NCBI RefSeq assembly: GCF_021287135.1
Contig: NZ_JAJTBB010000075.1
Coordinates: 1-38,456, forward strand
Direction: 5' to 3'
Origin: Acidovorax sp.
GTDB lineage: Bacteria > Pseudomonadota > Gammaproteobacteria > Burkholderiales > Burkholderiaceae_C
DNA: 38,456 bases
Shown in pieces: positions 1 to 10,427 of the stretch. The number at the start of each line of letters is the position of its first letter. The first letter of the stretch is position 1. Below the pieces are notes generated by a model. The model was given only the letters and a program-made list of their open reading frames with translations. It made no database searches and was not told the DNA's origin. The position numbers and the translations under genes are program-made.

Positions 1-966
1 AAGATGGGCCTGCACGGCAGCCCCACCTGCGTGATGCGCTTTGACGATGCCACCGGCTGGCTGGTGGGCGAGCCGAACAAGGGCCTCGCCGCCATGTTCG
101 TGATGATGAACGCCGCCCGCCTGCATGTGGGCCTGCAAGGCATCGGCCTGCTGGAGGCCGCGTGGCAAAAGGCCAGCGCCTACGCCGCCGAGCGCCGCCA
201 GATGCGCGCGCCCGGTGCCAAGGACACCAGCCTCATTCAAGACCACCCGGCCATCCGCCGCATCCTGCACACGCAGCGCGCGTGGATCGACGGCGGCCGC
301 GTGCTGGCCTACCACACCGCCCTGCAGCTGGACGTAGCCAAGCACCACCCCGACGCGGCCGAGCGCGCCGCCGCGCAGCGCTGGTGCGCGCTGGTCACGC
401 CCGTGCTCAAGGCCGCGCTCACCGACCAGGGCTTTCACGGCGCCAGCGCCTGCCTGCAGGTGTTTGGCGGCCACGGCTACGTGAGCGAATGGGGCATCGA
501 GCAGATCGTGCGCGACGTGCGCGTGGCCATGATCTACGAGGGCACCAACGAGATCCAGGCCATCGACCTGCTGGTGCGCAAGGTGCTGGCCGATGGCGGC
601 CAGGGCCTGGCCGCGCTGCTGGCCGCCCTGCCCGGCAAGGCCCCCACGGCCGCGGCCAGCGCGCGCCGCCACGCGCTGGTGGAGATCACCCAGACCCTGG
701 CCATTGCCGCGCAGACCGACCCCGAGCTGCCCTACTGGGTGGCCGACGACTACCTGCGCGCCGTGGCGCTGGTGCTGCTGGAATGGGCCTGGGGTCAGAT
801 CGGCGCCGCCACCCGCGCAGCGACTGCCACCCCCGACCGCTGGAGCGCGCCCGCCCAGGCCTTCGCGCAGTGGGTGCTGCCCGAGTTCGACCTGCGCGCC
901 GGCATCTTGCGCCAGCGCATCGCCCAGGCCTTCGAGGTGCGCCCCAAAGAGGCCGCCAGCGCCTGA
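1..966 (+). CDS. Acyl-CoA dehydrogenase, C-terminal part (5' end outside window)
   Basis: The frame is open from the first base (a Lys codon precedes the first ATG at 4), so this is the last ~321 residues of a larger flavoprotein, probably of ~600 residues. It begins in the central beta-domain/helical region (MGLHGSPTC, GEPNKGLAAMF), continues through the alpha-helical C-terminal acyl-CoA dehydrogenase domain (QVFGGHGYVSEWGIEQ, then RDVRVAMIYEGTNEIQ) and ends with the extra C-terminal helical domain typical of the long bacterial subfamily. The YEGTNEIQ stretch is the usual position of the catalytic base region and FAD/adenine contacts. The family oxidises acyl-CoA to enoyl-CoA in the cytoplasm and passes electrons to ETF. 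Substrate cannot be told from this part. Start codon and operon partners lie to the left. Confidence 0.93.
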   Translation, partial: KMGLHGSPTCVMRFDDATGWLVGEPNKGLAAMFVMMNAARLHVGLQGIGLLEAAWQKASAYAAERRQMRAPGAKDTSLIQDHPAIRRILHTQRAWIDGGRVLAYHTALQLDVAKHHPDAAERAAAQRWCALVTPVLKAALTDQGFHGASACLQVFGGHGYVSEWGIEQIVRDVRVAMIYEGTNEIQAIDLLVRKVLADGGQGLAALLAALPGKAPTAAASARRHALVEITQTLAIAAQTDPELPYWVADDYLRAVALVLLEWAWGQIGAATRAATATPDRWSAPAQAFAQWVLPEFDLRAGILRQRIAQAFEVRPKEAASA

Positions 967-1089
967 TGGGCAAGCGCCAGCAGCTCCTGATTCAGTAGCA
1001 AATTCACCTTCCGCCGTTCTCCCACCCCCAGCGTGTAGAGGCCGCGCTGCGGGCTGTCCTGCGCCTCGAAAACCTCAGGAGACAACGCC

Positions 1090-2832
1090 ATGCGCTTGAA
1101 GATGAGAAGACACCGGATGCGTGCCCACCAGCCCCTGGCACTCTCGGCCGCAACGGCCGCGCTGCTCATGGGCTGCGGCGGCTCGTCCGATGCCGCCCTG
1201 CCCCAGCTCTCCGCCGCCACACCGGCCACCTTGCAGTCCTGCGCCACGCTAGCCAGCAGCCTGGCGTTGCCCGACACGCGCATCACCTCGGCCGAGCAAG
1301 TGCCCGCAGGCCCCATCACCGTGCAGGGCGTGACCACCCAGGCCCCCGCGCACTGCCTCGTCAAAGGCAAGATGAAAGAGCGCACCGGCCCCGTGGACGG
1401 CGCCAGCTACGCCATCGGCTTCGAGATGCGCCTGCCCGTGGAATGGAACGGCCGCTTTCTGCACCAGGCCAATGGCGGCCTGGACGGCAGCGTGGTCACC
1501 GCGCTGGGCTCGGTGAGCGGCGGCGCCCCCGTGGCGCCCGGGCTGGTGCAAGGCTTTGCAGTGCTCAGCTCCGACGCCGGCCATGGCGCACCCACCCCGT
1601 TCTTTGGCGTGGACCCGCAGGCCCGGCTGGACTACGGCTACCAGGCCGTAGGCACCCTCACCCCCATGGCCAAGAACCTCATCAAGGGCGCCTACGGCAA
1701 GGCGCCCGACCGCTCGTACCTGGCCGGCTGCTCCAACGGCGGCCGCCACGCCATGGTGGGCGCATCGCGCTATGCCGACCAGTACGACGGCATTCTGGCG
1801 GGCAACCCCGGCTTTCACCTGCCCAAGGCCGCCACCACCCAGCTGTGGAAGGCCCAGCAATACGCCCAGGTGTCCACCAAAGACGCCACCACCGGCCTGC
1901 CCGACCTGACCACCGCCGTGAGCCCCGCCGAGTTCAAGCTCATCAGCAGCAAGATCGTCGCCAAGTGCGACGCGCTGGACGGCGTGGCCGACGGCCAGGT
2001 CAACGACGTGGCCGCCTGCCAGGCCGCCTTCAACCTGCAAACCGACGTGCCCACCTGCACCGGCGCACGCGACGGCAGCTGCATCACCAGCGAGCAAAAG
2101 GGCGTGCTGGCCAGCATCTTCGCCGGCCCCAGGAACAGCAAGGGCGACGCGCTCTACGCCGGCACCTGGTGGGACCCCGGCGTTGCGGGCGCCAACTTTG
2201 CATCCTGGCACTTTGGCTCGCCCGCTACGCGGGACGCCGGGGCCGTGGCCTTCATCTTCACCTCACCCCCCTCCACCGTGCCGGCGTTCACCGCCATCCC
2301 CGGCATGCAGTACGCGCTGAACTTCAGCATGGAGACGGACTACCCCAAGATGTTCGCCACCACCGCCCAGTACGCCGAGTCCCCCTGGGCCTACATGACC
2401 CCGCCCAACGAGACCGACCTGAGCGCCCTGAAGAACCGCGGCGCCAAAATGATCGTCTTCCACGGCGTGGCCGACGGCGTGTTCTCGCCCATGGACACCG
2501 CGAACTGGATGGACCGCCTGCAGGCCAACCACAACGGCCGGGCCAACGACTTTGCCCGCCTGTTCCTGGTGCCCGGCATGAACCACTGCTCCGGCGGCCC
2601 CGCCACCGACCAGTTCGACATGCTGGCCCCGCTGGTCGCCTGGGTGGAACAGGGCAAGGCGCCGGAGAGCGTGACGGCCAAGGCACGCGGCGCAGGTGCC
2701 AACGTGGTGAATGCCGAGCTGCCAGCGAGCTGGTCCGCCAACCGCACGCGGCCGCTGTGCGTGTACCCGAAGGTGGCACGCTACAACGGCGCGGGGGATG
2801 TGGAGAGTGCGAGCAGCTTCAGCTGCAAGTAA
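1090..2832 (+). CDS. Tannase/feruloyl esterase family lipoprotein
   Basis: A 580-residue secreted esterase. The N-terminus has basic residues, a hydrophobic stretch and a lipobox ending LMGC, so Cys29 should carry the lipid anchor. The family's CS-D-HC arrangement is complete: Cys214-Ser215 in GCSNGG, Asp462 in HGVADG, and His499-Cys500 in MNHCSGG. In this family the two cysteines form a disulfide that brings the Ser-Asp-His triad together. Members hydrolyse ester bonds of gallate, ferulate or related aromatic acids; the exact substrate is not readable here. The start has an AGGAG ribosome-binding site eight bases upstream. The gene stands alone and is followed by a strong terminator. Its last ~65 codons and terminator are duplicated at 3448-3714. 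Confidence 0.9.
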   Translation: MRLKMRRHRMRAHQPLALSAATAALLMGCGGSSDAALPQLSAATPATLQSCATLASSLALPDTRITSAEQVPAGPITVQGVTTQAPAHCLVKGKMKERTGPVDGASYAIGFEMRLPVEWNGRFLHQANGGLDGSVVTALGSVSGGAPVAPGLVQGFAVLSSDAGHGAPTPFFGVDPQARLDYGYQAVGTLTPMAKNLIKGAYGKAPDRSYLAGCSNGGRHAMVGASRYADQYDGILAGNPGFHLPKAATTQLWKAQQYAQVSTKDATTGLPDLTTAVSPAEFKLISSKIVAKCDALDGVADGQVNDVAACQAAFNLQTDVPTCTGARDGSCITSEQKGVLASIFAGPRNSKGDALYAGTWWDPGVAGANFASWHFGSPATRDAGAVAFIFTSPPSTVPAFTAIPGMQYALNFSMETDYPKMFATTAQYAESPWAYMTPPNETDLSALKNRGAKMIVFHGVADGVFSPMDTANWMDRLQANHNGRANDFARLFLVPGMNHCSGGPATDQFDMLAPLVAWVEQGKAPESVTAKARGAGANVVNAELPASWSANRTRPLCVYPKVARYNGAGDVESASSFSCK

Positions 2833-2854
2833 TCAGTTCAGCGCTTGAAAAGCG

Positions 2855-2889
2855 GGAAGCCCGGTGCAAGCCGGGCTTCCTTTTTCTTT
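2855..2889 (+). terminator. Rho-independent terminator of the tannase gene
   Basis: A perfect 10-bp stem (2855-2864 with 2871-2880, GGAAGCCCGG) closes a 6-base loop and is followed by TTTTTC and more T-rich sequence. It sits 23 bases after the tannase stop codon. The neighbouring gene converges from the right, so it may also serve that strand weakly. Confidence 0.85.
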
Positions 2890-2894
2890 TCCTT

Positions 2895-3344
2895 TTACGC
2901 CCTGGCGCGAGGCTTCATGCGAAAGCTGACACCCATGCGGTTGATCGCATTCATGGTGGCAATCGTGAGCGTCAGATCCACCAGATCCTTCTCGCCAAAC
3001 ACGGCCAGTGCGGCCGCATAGGCTTCGTCAGAGGCATGGGTCTCGCTCACGCGCGTCACCTCCTCGGCCCAGGCCAGCGCGGTGCGCTCCTGCTCGGAGA
3101 ACAGATACGCCGCCTCATGCCACACAGGAACCAGCACCACCTTCTCCACCGACATGCCTTCGGCCAGCAGGTCGCGCGTGTGGATGTCGATGCAGTGCGC
3201 GCACCCGTTGATCTGCGACACGCGCAAGAAGACCAAGTGCGTCAGCAAGCTGGGCAGGCCCGTGCCCTGGGTGACGAAGTGGTGCAGCATCCCGATGGCC
3301 TTGGCACCCTCGGGCGATACGTTGAACCAGACAGCGCGATTCAT
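2895..3344 (-). CDS. Carboxymuconolactone decarboxylase / AhpD-like family protein
   Basis: A 149-residue all-helical protein with the CMD-domain redox motif C48-A-H-C51 followed by His55 (CAHCIDIH), the AhpD-type active-site pattern. The C-terminal helix has the usual DLTLTIATMNAINRM sequence. AhpD relatives act as thiol-dependent peroxidases or disulfide reductases; true carboxymuconolactone decarboxylases lack the CxxC motif, so a redox role is more likely than a catabolic one. It converges on the tannase gene and is flanked on its other side by a relic of that same gene, so it appears to sit between two partial copies of a duplicated segment. No partner gene is visible. Confidence 0.88.
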   Translation of the reverse strand: MNRAVWFNVSPEGAKAIGMLHHFVTQGTGLPSLLTHLVFLRVSQINGCAHCIDIHTRDLLAEGMSVEKVVLVPVWHEAAYLFSEQERTALAWAEEVTRVSETHASDEAYAAALAVFGEKDLVDLTLTIATMNAINRMGVSFRMKPRARA

Positions 3345-3447
3345 ACAGCAGTTCCTTCACATTGAATGTTGGGCGGAGGGCGAGATCGACCTCCTGCTCT
3401 CAAGACGTGTGAAGTGAAGCGCTGTGACAGAGGCTGGGGAAAAGGCT

Positions 3448-3669
3448 GCGGACCTCTCCGTGGTCGCCTTGGAAGAGCACGGCAAGGCACCTGGCAACGT
3501 GACGGCCAAGGCACGTGGCGCACGCGGCGCACTCGCCAATCTGGTCAACACCGAGCTGTCCGCCAGCTGGTCCGCCAACCGCACCCGGCCGCTGTGTGTG
3601 TACCCCAAGGTGGCGCGGTACAACGGGACGGGGGATGTGGAGAGCGCGAGCAGTTTTAGCTGTAAGTGA
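3448..3669 (+). pseudogene. Relic of a tannase/feruloyl esterase gene (3' end only)
   Basis: The translation of this stretch repeats the C-terminus of the intact tannase at 1090-2832: VTAKARGA, then a closely similar region, then [17 protein letters not shown] and finally [11 protein letters not shown] and the stop. Nothing of the upstream catalytic part (CS, D or HC motifs) is present. There are scattered synonymous differences, so the copy is not recent. A small open frame begins with ATG at 3424 but is best read as a remnant. The sequence after the stop also resembles the intact gene's terminator. Confidence 0.85.
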
Positions 3670-3687
3670 GGGAGGATTGAACGTGGG

Positions 3688-3714
3688 AAGCCCTGCTTGT
3701 GCCGGGCTTTTCTT
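3688..3714 (+). terminator. Degenerate copy of the tannase terminator
   Basis: AAGCCC (3688-3693) pairs with GGGCTT (3704-3709) and is followed by TTCTT. It lies 18 bases after the relic's stop codon, and its bases resemble the 2855-2880 hairpin with a weakened stem. Confidence 0.6.
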
Positions 3715-3944
3715 GGACTGCGGGGCCGCTTGGAAACACTGCTTGGAGCAGTCGTGCGCTCACACATCTGTGACCACGATGACCCACCTGTTGATTCACT
3801 GGCATTTGGTACGCACTTGCAAGTTCTCTGCATGTGGCGCCGCACCCATCACTCGGAACGAGCGTCGCGAAGACCTTCAAATCGGCCTCCGCTTCAGGAA
3901 GCGCTGCCAGTGATGCAGCGCATCCTAAAGATGCACCCACCCGA

Positions 3945-4910
3945 TCACTGGCGGCGGCCCAATGCCAGGTTGGCACGAATCCACGACGACACGTCGGTCA
4001 CCGCAATGGCATGGCGTTGATTGAACGTCCCGCTCTTGTCCCATGCCACACCGCGCCCTTGGGCAAATGCCGCACGGTACTTTCGCATCATGTTCTGCGG
4101 GTCGCGCGCCAACTCGTCCAGCAGATATTGCTCGGTCCACGCCGACCGGCTGAAGGGGCGGCCCAGGACTGCTTGCAGCTTGTCGGCCACCTCGCCGTAT
4201 GTCACGGTGTCGCCAGCCAGGAACACAATCTCGTTTCGGATGCGCGGCTGGGCAAACACGACAGCGGCCGTCAGGACCCCAATATCGTCAGGCGTGGTCA
4301 GCGTCACCGCGGTGTGGAGGCTGCCCAGAGCGTGGACCGCATCGTTCTGCAGGTCAACAACACCAAATTCGGGCTCGAACAGGTAGCTCATGAACATGCC
4401 GGTGGAGATGACTACCCACTCCGTCTGGTTCTGGCTGCGCAGCAACTCGCGCACGTCCAGTTGGGCGTCGAAGATGTCCTGCGGGCTGCCGCGACCGATC
4501 ACGTCGAAGTCGACCCCGAACTGCCAGGGGAAATACCTCGGAATGCGTGCCTGCAATGCGGCCCGAGCGATCTTCATCGGCGTGTTGATCCCGGCCGCAT
4601 AGCCCGCGCATCCGATCACCGTGTCGTAGCGAGCGAACTCTATGGCAAGCTCATCGATGGAACTTTTCACGAGATCGCCCACGACGATCTCGATGCCGAG
4701 GTCTCGGATCTCTGCGATATCCCGCTGCTTGCCTGGCTCGGTGGATTCCACGGCGCTGGCACGCAGCAGCACGCTGATCTTTGCCCCATCCACGTCCTTC
4801 GCGCAGCGTGCCAGGTTGCGGATCACTGGAAGGCCTAGCTCGCCAGCGCCGAGGACGAGAATGTTTTGCGACGTAGCGTTAGGATCTGACTGGTCCATCT
4901 GCTTGCTCAT
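3945..4910 (-). CDS. NmrA-like / isoflavone-reductase-type NAD(P)-binding protein
   Basis: A 321-residue atypical short-chain dehydrogenase. The Rossmann dinucleotide motif GAGELG is at residues 21-26, directly after a hydrophobic beta strand (NILVL). FPWQFGVDFD near residue 130 is the family's conserved substrate-loop region, and the C-terminal half carries the NmrA helical domain. Relatives are either NAD(P)H-dependent reductases of small aromatic or carbonyl compounds or redox-sensing proteins without catalysis; the sequence does not decide. It is transcribed divergently from the HxlR-type regulator at 4970 with only 59 bases between the starts, which strongly suggests that regulator controls it. 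Confidence 0.85.
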   Translation of the reverse strand: MSKQMDQSDPNATSQNILVLGAGELGLPVIRNLARCAKDVDGAKISVLLRASAVESTEPGKQRDIAEIRDLGIEIVVGDLVKSSIDELAIEFARYDTVIGCAGYAAGINTPMKIARAALQARIPRYFPWQFGVDFDVIGRGSPQDIFDAQLDVRELLRSQNQTEWVVISTGMFMSYLFEPEFGVVDLQNDAVHALGSLHTAVTLTTPDDIGVLTAAVVFAQPRIRNEIVFLAGDTVTYGEVADKLQAVLGRPFSRSAWTEQYLLDELARDPQNMMRKYRAAFAQGRGVAWDKSGTFNQRHAIAVTDVSSWIRANLALGRRQ

Positions 4911-4969
4911 TGGCGAAAAAGTTGGGCCAGTCTAGCCACGCGTCGTCGGGAATGTAAGAAGGTACACGC

Positions 4970-5407
4970 GTGATACCGGGGAGCAAAGCCGAAGTGAATC
5001 GAGAGGAAATTCTTCAATACGCGCAGACTGTGTGCGATGGCTTGCGGGAAGATGACGACGGGGTCCGGCGAGAGGTACTTGCACACGCCGGGAGCCGTTG
5101 GTCACTTGGCATCGTCCACACGCTTGGCGTGTACGGCAGGCTTCGCCACGCAGAGATTGGCAGGCGCATGCATGGGGTGACCCAGCGCATGCTGACGCTG
5201 ACCCTGCGGCAGCTGGAGCGTGATGGGCTAGTGCTGCGTCACGACTTCGACGAGGTTCCTCCCAAAGTCGAGTACGAACTGTCAGATTCGGGCATGGAGT
5301 TGCTTGTACGGATGGTTCCGCTGTGGACATGGATTGTCGAAAATGCGGACCAATTTCGGGATGCACGGCAGCGTTTCGACAGCGAACACCGCCAAGCTAA
5401 CCTCTGA
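4970..5407 (+). CDS. HxlR-family winged-helix transcriptional regulator
   Basis: A 145-residue protein with the MarR/HxlR-type winged helix. WSLGIVHTLGVYGRLRHAEI and then GVTQRMLTLTLRQLERDGLV form helices 2-4 including the recognition helix, and the wing with VEYELSDSG follows. The usual N-terminal cysteine of many redox-sensing HxlR proteins is present at CDGL (about residue 22), but its role is not proven. Such regulators bind as dimers and usually sense electrophiles or redox state. It sits head-to-head with the NmrA-like gene, the typical arrangement for a local repressor or activator. Confidence 0.88.
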   Translation: MIPGSKAEVNREEILQYAQTVCDGLREDDDGVRREVLAHAGSRWSLGIVHTLGVYGRLRHAEIGRRMHGVTQRMLTLTLRQLERDGLVLRHDFDEVPPKVEYELSDSGMELLVRMVPLWTWIVENADQFRDARQRFDSEHRQANL

Positions 5408-5430
5408 GCACCAAGGCTTATATCGGCAAC

Positions 5431-5503
5431 CCTTCTCGGAGCATTTGTCGACGCCGGTGCTGTCGCCGTATTTGAAACGGGCGACCATGGCGTGATACAG
5501 GTG
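5431..5503 (-). pseudogene. Short relic of a pobA-like gene
   Basis: On the minus strand this stretch reads YHAMVARFKYGDSTGVDKCSEKG, cut here as YHAMVA, YGDSTG and K-SEK, matching [20 protein letters not shown] of the intact PobA encoded at 6125-7297. About 62 of 73 bases agree by eye with 6308-6380. Homology stops abruptly on both sides, so only ~24 codons of a second 4-hydroxybenzoate hydroxylase gene survive. Confidence 0.7.
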
Positions 5504-5548
5504 GGGAGAAGTCTGATGCCCGGCAGCCCATCGCGGAGAACCGGGCGC

Positions 5549-5710
5549 CTACTCCGACGCTCCCGGCGTGCGTTCAACCAGCGTCTGCGATCTGCTGGCC
5601 TCTTCTTTCGCCTTCTTCCCTTGGTCGTAATGCCACTTGATGGCGAAGAACATGCCGGTGCCGAACACGGCCACCTTGAACACAATAAAGACTATCGGGA
5701 CCCAATCCAT
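5549..5710 (-). CDS. Small single-pass membrane protein, function unknown
   Basis: A 53-residue frame starting MDWVPIVFIVFKVAVFGTG and running into FFAIKWHYDQGKK, followed by a charged, soluble tail ending in PGASE. The first ~25 residues form one hydrophobic helix and the rest is cytoplasmic-like. A good ribosome-binding site (AGGAAA, about eight bases before ATG) supports translation. It lies between the pobA relic and the intact pobA, on the same strand as both. No function can be assigned; the length and layout suit a small conserved membrane peptide rather than chance. Confidence 0.55.
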   Translation of the reverse strand: MDWVPIVFIVFKVAVFGTGMFFAIKWHYDQGKKAKEEASRSQTLVERTPGASE

Positions 5711-6053
5711 TGTTGAGATTTTCCTGGCTGTTGATTGGCACTATCCGGTGTGAAGTGCGCTGCCTCAAAACGCTGCGTCGGCAGCTTCTTCGTGTTCAAG
5801 CCATCGTCGAATCGCACATCGAACCCACGGGACAAATGATCTGAAAACTTGGTGCGATGCTATCGGGCCCATCGTCCGGGCGTAAGCATCAGTTCTGCCT
5901 AAATTTTCCGTAGCAGATGGAGGTTGCAGTGCAAGGCGACTGCATGGAAAGCGGCTTTTTCATCAGACTTTGTGTGGCCCCAGTGCCCAGGCCATAGGGC
6001 GCGCCGAGAGCGCGCGGACGGGTCACCGGTTGCACGCAACGCCGGCCGGGCAC
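5711..6053. other. Intergenic stretch without a recognisable gene
   Basis: About 340 bases between the small membrane protein gene and the pobA terminator. It presumably holds the promoter of the 5549-5710 gene. The minus strand is open through 5899-6144 and its composition is protein-like near 5900-6000, but no start, ribosome-binding site or known family was recognised. It may be decayed mobile-element sequence; that is only a suspicion. Confidence 0.4.
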
Positions 6054-6056
6054 AAA

Positions 6057-6092
6057 CAAAAAGGGCCTGCACAAGGAAACCCCATGCAGGCC
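6057..6092 (-). terminator. Rho-independent terminator of pobA
   Basis: GGCCTGCA (6064-6071) pairs perfectly with TGCAGGCC (6085-6092) around a 13-base loop. On the minus strand the stem is followed by a T-run (the A-rich 6057-6062). It lies 32 bases after the pobA stop codon. Confidence 0.75.
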
Positions 6093-6124
6093 TTTGATTG
6101 GGTAGCAGCGCTAATGCCGGACGC

Positions 6125-8279
<2,155 letters not shown>

Positions 8280-8292
8280 CGCCGGCGCCAGG

Positions 8293-8316
8293 CTGCTGAC
8301 ACGCCGCTGTCAGCAG
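8293..8316 (+). promoter_or_regulatory. Palindromic operator-like element upstream of a VOC gene
   Basis: CTGCTGACA and TGTCAGCAG form a perfect 9-bp inverted repeat around a 6-base spacer. The bases that follow, including CACCATCAGG, recur in the same order downstream of a matching palindrome at 10552-10569. The element is 57 bases before the VOC start at 8374. Confidence 0.6.
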
Positions 8317-8373
8317 GGTCCGCCCACCATCAGGGCTTCGGTCATTCATCTTTCTCAACGACAAGGAGCCCCC

Positions 8374-8751
8374 ATGAAAAACGCCATCGCCTGGTTTGAA
8401 ATCCCCACCACCCAGCTGGACCGTGCCCAGGCCTTTTACGAAGCCGTGCTGGGCCAGCCCATGCGCCGCGAGGCCATGGGCCCGAGCGAAGGCGCCGTGT
8501 TCGCCTATGACCCCGGCGCCGATGGCGCGGGCGGCGCGCTGATGATGGGCCCAACGGCGCCGCGGGTATCGGACAGCGGCACACTGGTCTACCTGGACGC
8601 ATCGCCCTCGCTGGACGCCGCGCTGGAACGCGCGGTGGCCCACGGCGGCCGCGTGGCCCTGCCCCGCCAGGCGCTGCCGCCGGGCATGGGCTTTTTTGCC
8701 CACATCCACGACCTGGACGGCAACCGCGTCGGGCTGCATGCGCCCCAATGA
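8374..8751 (+). CDS. VOC-superfamily (glyoxalase/bleomycin-resistance fold) protein
   Basis: A 125-residue single-unit VOC protein with two beta-alpha-beta-beta-beta modules. The first opens with AIAWFEIPTTQLDRAQAFYEAVLG and the second ends with FFAHIHDLDGNRVGLHAP, the standard close of this fold; His and Glu metal ligands of true glyoxalases are not all evident. Start chosen at 8374 from AAGGAG just upstream and the MKNAI opening typical of the subgroup. It is preceded by a palindromic element shared with the EVE gene at 10615. VOC proteins of this type are usually small stress- or detoxification-related enzymes of unknown substrate. Confidence 0.85.
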   Translation: MKNAIAWFEIPTTQLDRAQAFYEAVLGQPMRREAMGPSEGAVFAYDPGADGAGGALMMGPTAPRVSDSGTLVYLDASPSLDAALERAVAHGGRVALPRQALPPGMGFFAHIHDLDGNRVGLHAPQ

Positions 8752-8790
8752 CGCTCTTGTCTCTCTCATCATGGCGAAAGGAGACTCCCC

Positions 8791-9219
8791 ATGGAAACAC
8801 AGGAACTGCACCGCGGCCGGCTGATTGACCACATCCAGCTGGTGGTGCGCGACCTTGCGGCCAGCCGCCGGTTCTACGCGGCGGTGTTTGACGCACTGCA
8901 TGTGCCGATGGGCGGCACGGCCGAGGACTACTTCTGGGCGGACGAGCTGTTCGTCTCCACCGCCGACAGCGTGGCCGCGCAAGGCCACCTCACCGGGCGC
9001 CACCACCTGGCCTTCCAGGCGCAGGACCGGGCGATGGTGGAGGCGTTCTACCAAGCCGCCCTGGCCCATGGCGGCCAGGACAACGGCGCGCCGGGCGAGC
9101 GGCCCTACCATCCCGGCTACTACGCGGCCTTTGTGCTGGACCCGGACGGCAACAACATCGAGGCCGTGTCCCACGGCGAGGCGCAGCGCAGCGCACCGTC
9201 CGTGAAGATCACGTTCTGA
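8791..9219 (+). CDS. VOC-superfamily (glyoxalase-like) protein
   Basis: A 142-residue VOC protein, 39 bases downstream of another VOC gene and probably co-transcribed with it. IDHIQLVVRDLAASRRFYAAVF gives the first module with a possible metal-binding His, GRHHLAFQA starts the second with a second possible His, and YYAAFVLDPDGNNIEAV supplies the usual C-terminal Glu ligand, so a metal-dependent enzyme is plausible. AAAGGAG precedes the ATG. The two VOC proteins are different subtypes rather than recent duplicates. Substrate unknown. Confidence 0.85.
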   Translation: METQELHRGRLIDHIQLVVRDLAASRRFYAAVFDALHVPMGGTAEDYFWADELFVSTADSVAAQGHLTGRHHLAFQAQDRAMVEAFYQAALAHGGQDNGAPGERPYHPGYYAAFVLDPDGNNIEAVSHGEAQRSAPSVKITF

Positions 9220-9227
9220 GGAGCGGG

Positions 9228-9677
9228 TCAGTCCGCCTCCGGGCGGGCCAGTCCGCGCAGCGGAATGGGCGTGGAGAACACGATGGACGTGCGCGTTTCG
9301 CCATAGCCATTGATGTCGCCCAGAAAGCTCTCCAGGTCGGGCAGGTCGCGCGCGACGACCTGCATCACATACGAGTCGTTGCCGCTGACATGGTGGCATT
9401 CGAGCACGCGGGGCGACAGGCGCAGCTTGTCGATCAGCGCCTTCTTGCCGGGCTGCGGCACGTTGATGCCCACCACCGCCCGCACCCCGTAGCCGACCTT
9501 GGCGGGGTCGATGTCGGCATGCACGCCGCGCACCACGCCTGCGTCTTGCAGGCGGCGCAGGCGCTCCAGCGTGGCCGGCACTGAGAGGCCCACGGCCTCG
9601 GCCAGTTCCTTGAGGGAGGCACGGCCATCGGCCTGCAGCGCGCTGATCAAGCGCCAGGCTTTGTCATCAACTTCCAT
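9228..9677 (-). CDS. Lrp/AsnC-family transcriptional regulator
   Basis: A 149-residue protein with the N-terminal helix-turn-helix of Lrp (DDKAWRLISALQADGRASLKELA, then VGLSVPATLERLRRLQDAGVV) and the C-terminal RAM/ACT-like ligand-binding domain (VLECHHVSGNDSYVMQVVARD). Lrp-type proteins form octamers or dimers and sense amino acids. It is divergent from a LysE-type exporter gene with 101 bases between starts, so regulation of amino-acid export is the likely job. Confidence 0.92.
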   Translation of the reverse strand: MEVDDKAWRLISALQADGRASLKELAEAVGLSVPATLERLRRLQDAGVVRGVHADIDPAKVGYGVRAVVGINVPQPGKKALIDKLRLSPRVLECHHVSGNDSYVMQVVARDLPDLESFLGDINGYGETRTSIVFSTPIPLRGLARPEAD

Positions 9678-9778
9678 AAAAGCCTTTTTCGAGCTACACA
9701 GAAAAAACCGGAACCCAAATCTGGATTCGCCGAATTTTCCGCATTCTCCACCGCCCGTTGCCGCCCTAGCATCGGTGC

Positions 9779-10399
9779 ATGGATTTCACTTCACTCAGCG
9801 TGTTTCTGCAGGCCGCCGTCGTGGGCGTGCTCATCGCCGCCCCGGTCGGCCCCATCGGCCTGCTGACCATGCAACGCACCCTGGAACGGGGCCTGGCGGC
9901 CGGGCTGGCCACGGGCCTGGGCGCAGCCGCGGCCGATGCGGTGTACGGCGCGATGGGCGCCTTCGGCGTGCGCTGGCTCATCGACGGGCTGACCAGCGCC
10001 AAGACGCCGCTGGCGCTGGGCGGCGGCGCATTGCTGCTGGTGCTGGCCTGGCGCACCTGGCACGCACCCGTGGCCCACACCGCCGCACCGGCACGCGATG
10101 CGCGGGGGCTGCTGGGCCTGGCCGCCGGCACGTTTGCGCTGACGCTGGCGAACCCGGCCACCATCGTGTCGTTCATTGCGGTGTTTGGCTCGCTGGGGGC
10201 CGGCCGCTCCAGCCTGCCGTCGCCGTGGTGGATGGTGGCGGGCGTGCTGGCGGGCTCGGCCGCCTGGTGGCTGCTGCTGACCAGCGCCATCGCCCACCAG
10301 CGGCAGCGCTTTACCCCCGCCTGGCGCCAGCGCATCAACCGGGCGTCGGCCGTGCTGCTGGGCGGGTTTGCGTTGTGGCAGTGGGGGCGGCTGGTCTGA
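9779..10399 (+). CDS. LysE/RhtB-family amino-acid exporter
   Basis: A 206-residue inner-membrane protein with about six hydrophobic segments. The N-terminal signature LIAAPVGPIGLLTMQRTLERG is the LysE family hallmark, and LTLANPATIVSFIAVFGSLG in the middle is the second conserved segment. It is divergent from the Lrp/AsnC regulator at 9228-9677, the classical arrangement in which an amino acid induces its own export. No clear ribosome-binding site precedes the ATG; the start follows from the protein pattern. Which amino acid is moved is not known. Confidence 0.9.
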   Translation: MDFTSLSVFLQAAVVGVLIAAPVGPIGLLTMQRTLERGLAAGLATGLGAAAADAVYGAMGAFGVRWLIDGLTSAKTPLALGGGALLLVLAWRTWHAPVAHTAAPARDARGLLGLAAGTFALTLANPATIVSFIAVFGSLGAGRSSLPSPWWMVAGVLAGSAAWWLLLTSAIAHQRQRFTPAWRQRINRASAVLLGGFALWQWGRLV

Positions 10400-10427
10400 G
10401 GCAGGTCCACATCCCAGAACAGCCACT

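Noticed and set aside
955-1385. Open minus-strand frame (LSPEVFEAQ, QRGLYTLGVGERRKV) over the acyl-CoA dehydrogenase/tannase gap
   Set aside because: It overlaps both real genes for most of its length, has no supported start and matches no family I know; it may be a decayed fragment or a shadow.
5840-5870. PDSIA in the minus strand, as in PobA (FPDSIAYDQ)
   Set aside because: Only five residues match and flanks do not, so chance is more likely than a second pobA relic.
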